The notes under the pieces: generated by a model | The model's input: the letters and a program-made list of their open reading frames with translations, nothing else | What the model was told of the DNA's origin: nothing | The model's database searches: none | Origin: Ephydatia muelleri | Taxonomy: Eukaryota > Porifera > Demospongiae > Spongillida > Spongillidae | Direction: 5' to 3' | Length of the DNA stretch: 64,000 nt | Assembly: GCA_013339895.1 (NCBI GenBank) | Contig: JABACO010000008.1 | Location: 9,880,403 to 9,944,402 of the forward strand | Shown: positions 62,291 to 64,000 of the stretch, piece after piece | Layout: each line of letters opens with the position of its first letter | Numbering within the stretch: the first letter of the stretch is position 1 | Translations under genes and position numbers: made by a program

Positions 62291-62991
62291 CCCCGGAAGA
62301 GGATGAGTACTCAGGGGCCGCTGCTGAAGACAAGGTGGAACTTAGTTTGAAAACAACCACTGATGTCTGATGTAGCTAGACCGTTGTCAAAGAACACGCA
62401 TAGGAAAATGAAGATGTACTTGTTATAGATGTGCTTGTTATGGACGAGGCAGTCAAGGCCTGAAATGCGGAAGTTCATTTTTGTAGTTAGGTGTTAGGTA
62501 TTGGAGTCGTATATATTACTAAAGATATAATTACTTTACCAGGCCCTCAAATAAATGAAAGAACATTTAAAACTATCATTTGTCATAATGGACATTAAAA
62601 TTGATTTTTATACATGTCTACAGAAAGGCCATTCAATTAGATAAGCATGTCTGAAAGGTTGCAACCATGCATCATATTTTATTAAGCACAACTGGTGATG
62701 TGGGATGCCTAGCTAAAAATAACTGATCATTTTAAAAAGTTTTTCTACATGCACACGAAATGAAGTTTAAAATATGAATCTTTTCAGCAGGTATCTAAGT
62801 TGGATACTGGGTAATTTACTGTGACAAAAATTTAAACATATGTAAATTTGGCATCCTCTGATTTCTGGATATAATTAGTGTCAATATTTGATCCAGGATG
62901 CACTTTTATATGTCACAAGAATGTGATAAAACACAAGTGCAATTATTTTATATGAATCATGGGGAAGCTAATCTACGGACACAACAAAATG

Positions 62992-63412
<421 letters not shown>

Positions 63413-64000
63413 TGAGATGTGTGTGGGTGTGGTGTGCGTCTATCTCTGTATTATGCAGGGTGTCCTCTACACTACCCTATGTATTGTAACCCAAATTAAT
63501 CATGATGTGATGCATTTGAAGAGCTCCAGAGATAACGAAATTGTAAGTGCTAAGGCCTATCTACATGTATTCAGTTTTGTTACTTTATTACACCATCACA
63601 CCATCTACATGTAATTACAGCATCACACCATTTACATGTAATTAAAGCAGCTCAATAGCATTCCTACATGCATGCATGCACAGAAATAGAAGGAACTCAT
63701 GTATACAGCGTTCAATTCATCAGGGTATGCTGAATCATTACATGAAATCATATTAGTCTGAGTACCTGACTATCTGTAAAGATCCAGCTTAGTCTTCTTG
63801 CAGCAGGACTATATTGCTCTAAATCATGGTGGGAGCATGATACTATCCAATTTCAAACCTAATGAGGTACTGTGATCAGGACTTTCCATAATTATCATGT
63901 AAAAAACTTAACTTCAAACTTTGTGCACTAACTGAACTTGTTATACCAAAGTACAAAGTCTAGGTAAAACTGCAATGGAAACAATTTGTACCTTCCATGT
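63413..64000. other. No gene seen
   Basis: AT-rich flank with repeated CACCATNTACATGTAATTA motifs at 63595-63650. Confidence 0.5.

Overview
The window is nuclear DNA from an animal. Eleven protein genes with clear metazoan orthologues can be read from it. Most are cut by short GT-AG introns, many of only 50-150 bp, and they sit in a landscape of (CA)n, (CT)n, poly-G and minisatellite DNA. Gene content (ARMC9, PDE6D, PLEKHM2, a TRIM/NHL protein, tandem C2H2 zinc fingers), very short gene spacing and recent transposons suggest a compact, repeat-rich invertebrate genome. A sponge or another early-branching animal is my best guess; the sequence does not settle it.

Left half (1-39 kb) is a dense block of conserved genes: PXYLP1-like phosphatase (-), LRRC34-like (+), ARMC9 (-), POLR2G/RPB7 (+), HSPA14 (+), C3orf33-like (-), PLEKHM2 (+), an intronless TRIM/NHL gene (-), PDE6D (-), PEX5 (+, cut by a gap) and ESF1 (-, cut by the same gap). 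Four pairs are head-to-head with 96-280 bp between start codons, so shared bidirectional promoters are likely. POLR2G, HSPA14, PEX5 and ESF1 are housekeeping genes for transcription, ribosome-linked folding, peroxisome import and pre-rRNA processing. ARMC9 and PDE6D are ciliary genes. PLEKHM2 is a lysosome-kinesin adaptor.

Middle (39.8-56.6 kb) is a young tandem array. A unit of about 3.5 kb occurs three times. Each unit carries a C2H2 zinc-finger gene on the minus strand, a 420-bp inverted repeat, and a decayed fragment matching exon 4 of the neighbouring ESF1 gene. The copies act as empty-site controls for three later insertions: a 184-bp almost perfect foldback in unit 1, a 2,380-bp element with terminal inverted repeats and a GACA target duplication in unit 2, and a 3.56-kb insertion carrying a Tnp2-type (CACTA) transposase in unit 3. 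The 2.38-kb element holds a broken reading frame that resembles the N-terminal zinc-finger/RING part of RAG1; this is the most interesting item in the window.

Right end (56.6-64 kb) is gene-poor. It has a 56-residue SMCO4-like membrane protein gene, a decayed ESF1 exon-3 fragment, a non-LTR retrotransposon tail with a restriction-like endonuclease, and unassigned sequence.

Exon boundaries were derived by eye from reading frame, GT-AG sites and remembered family sequences. Single-base errors in boundaries are possible.
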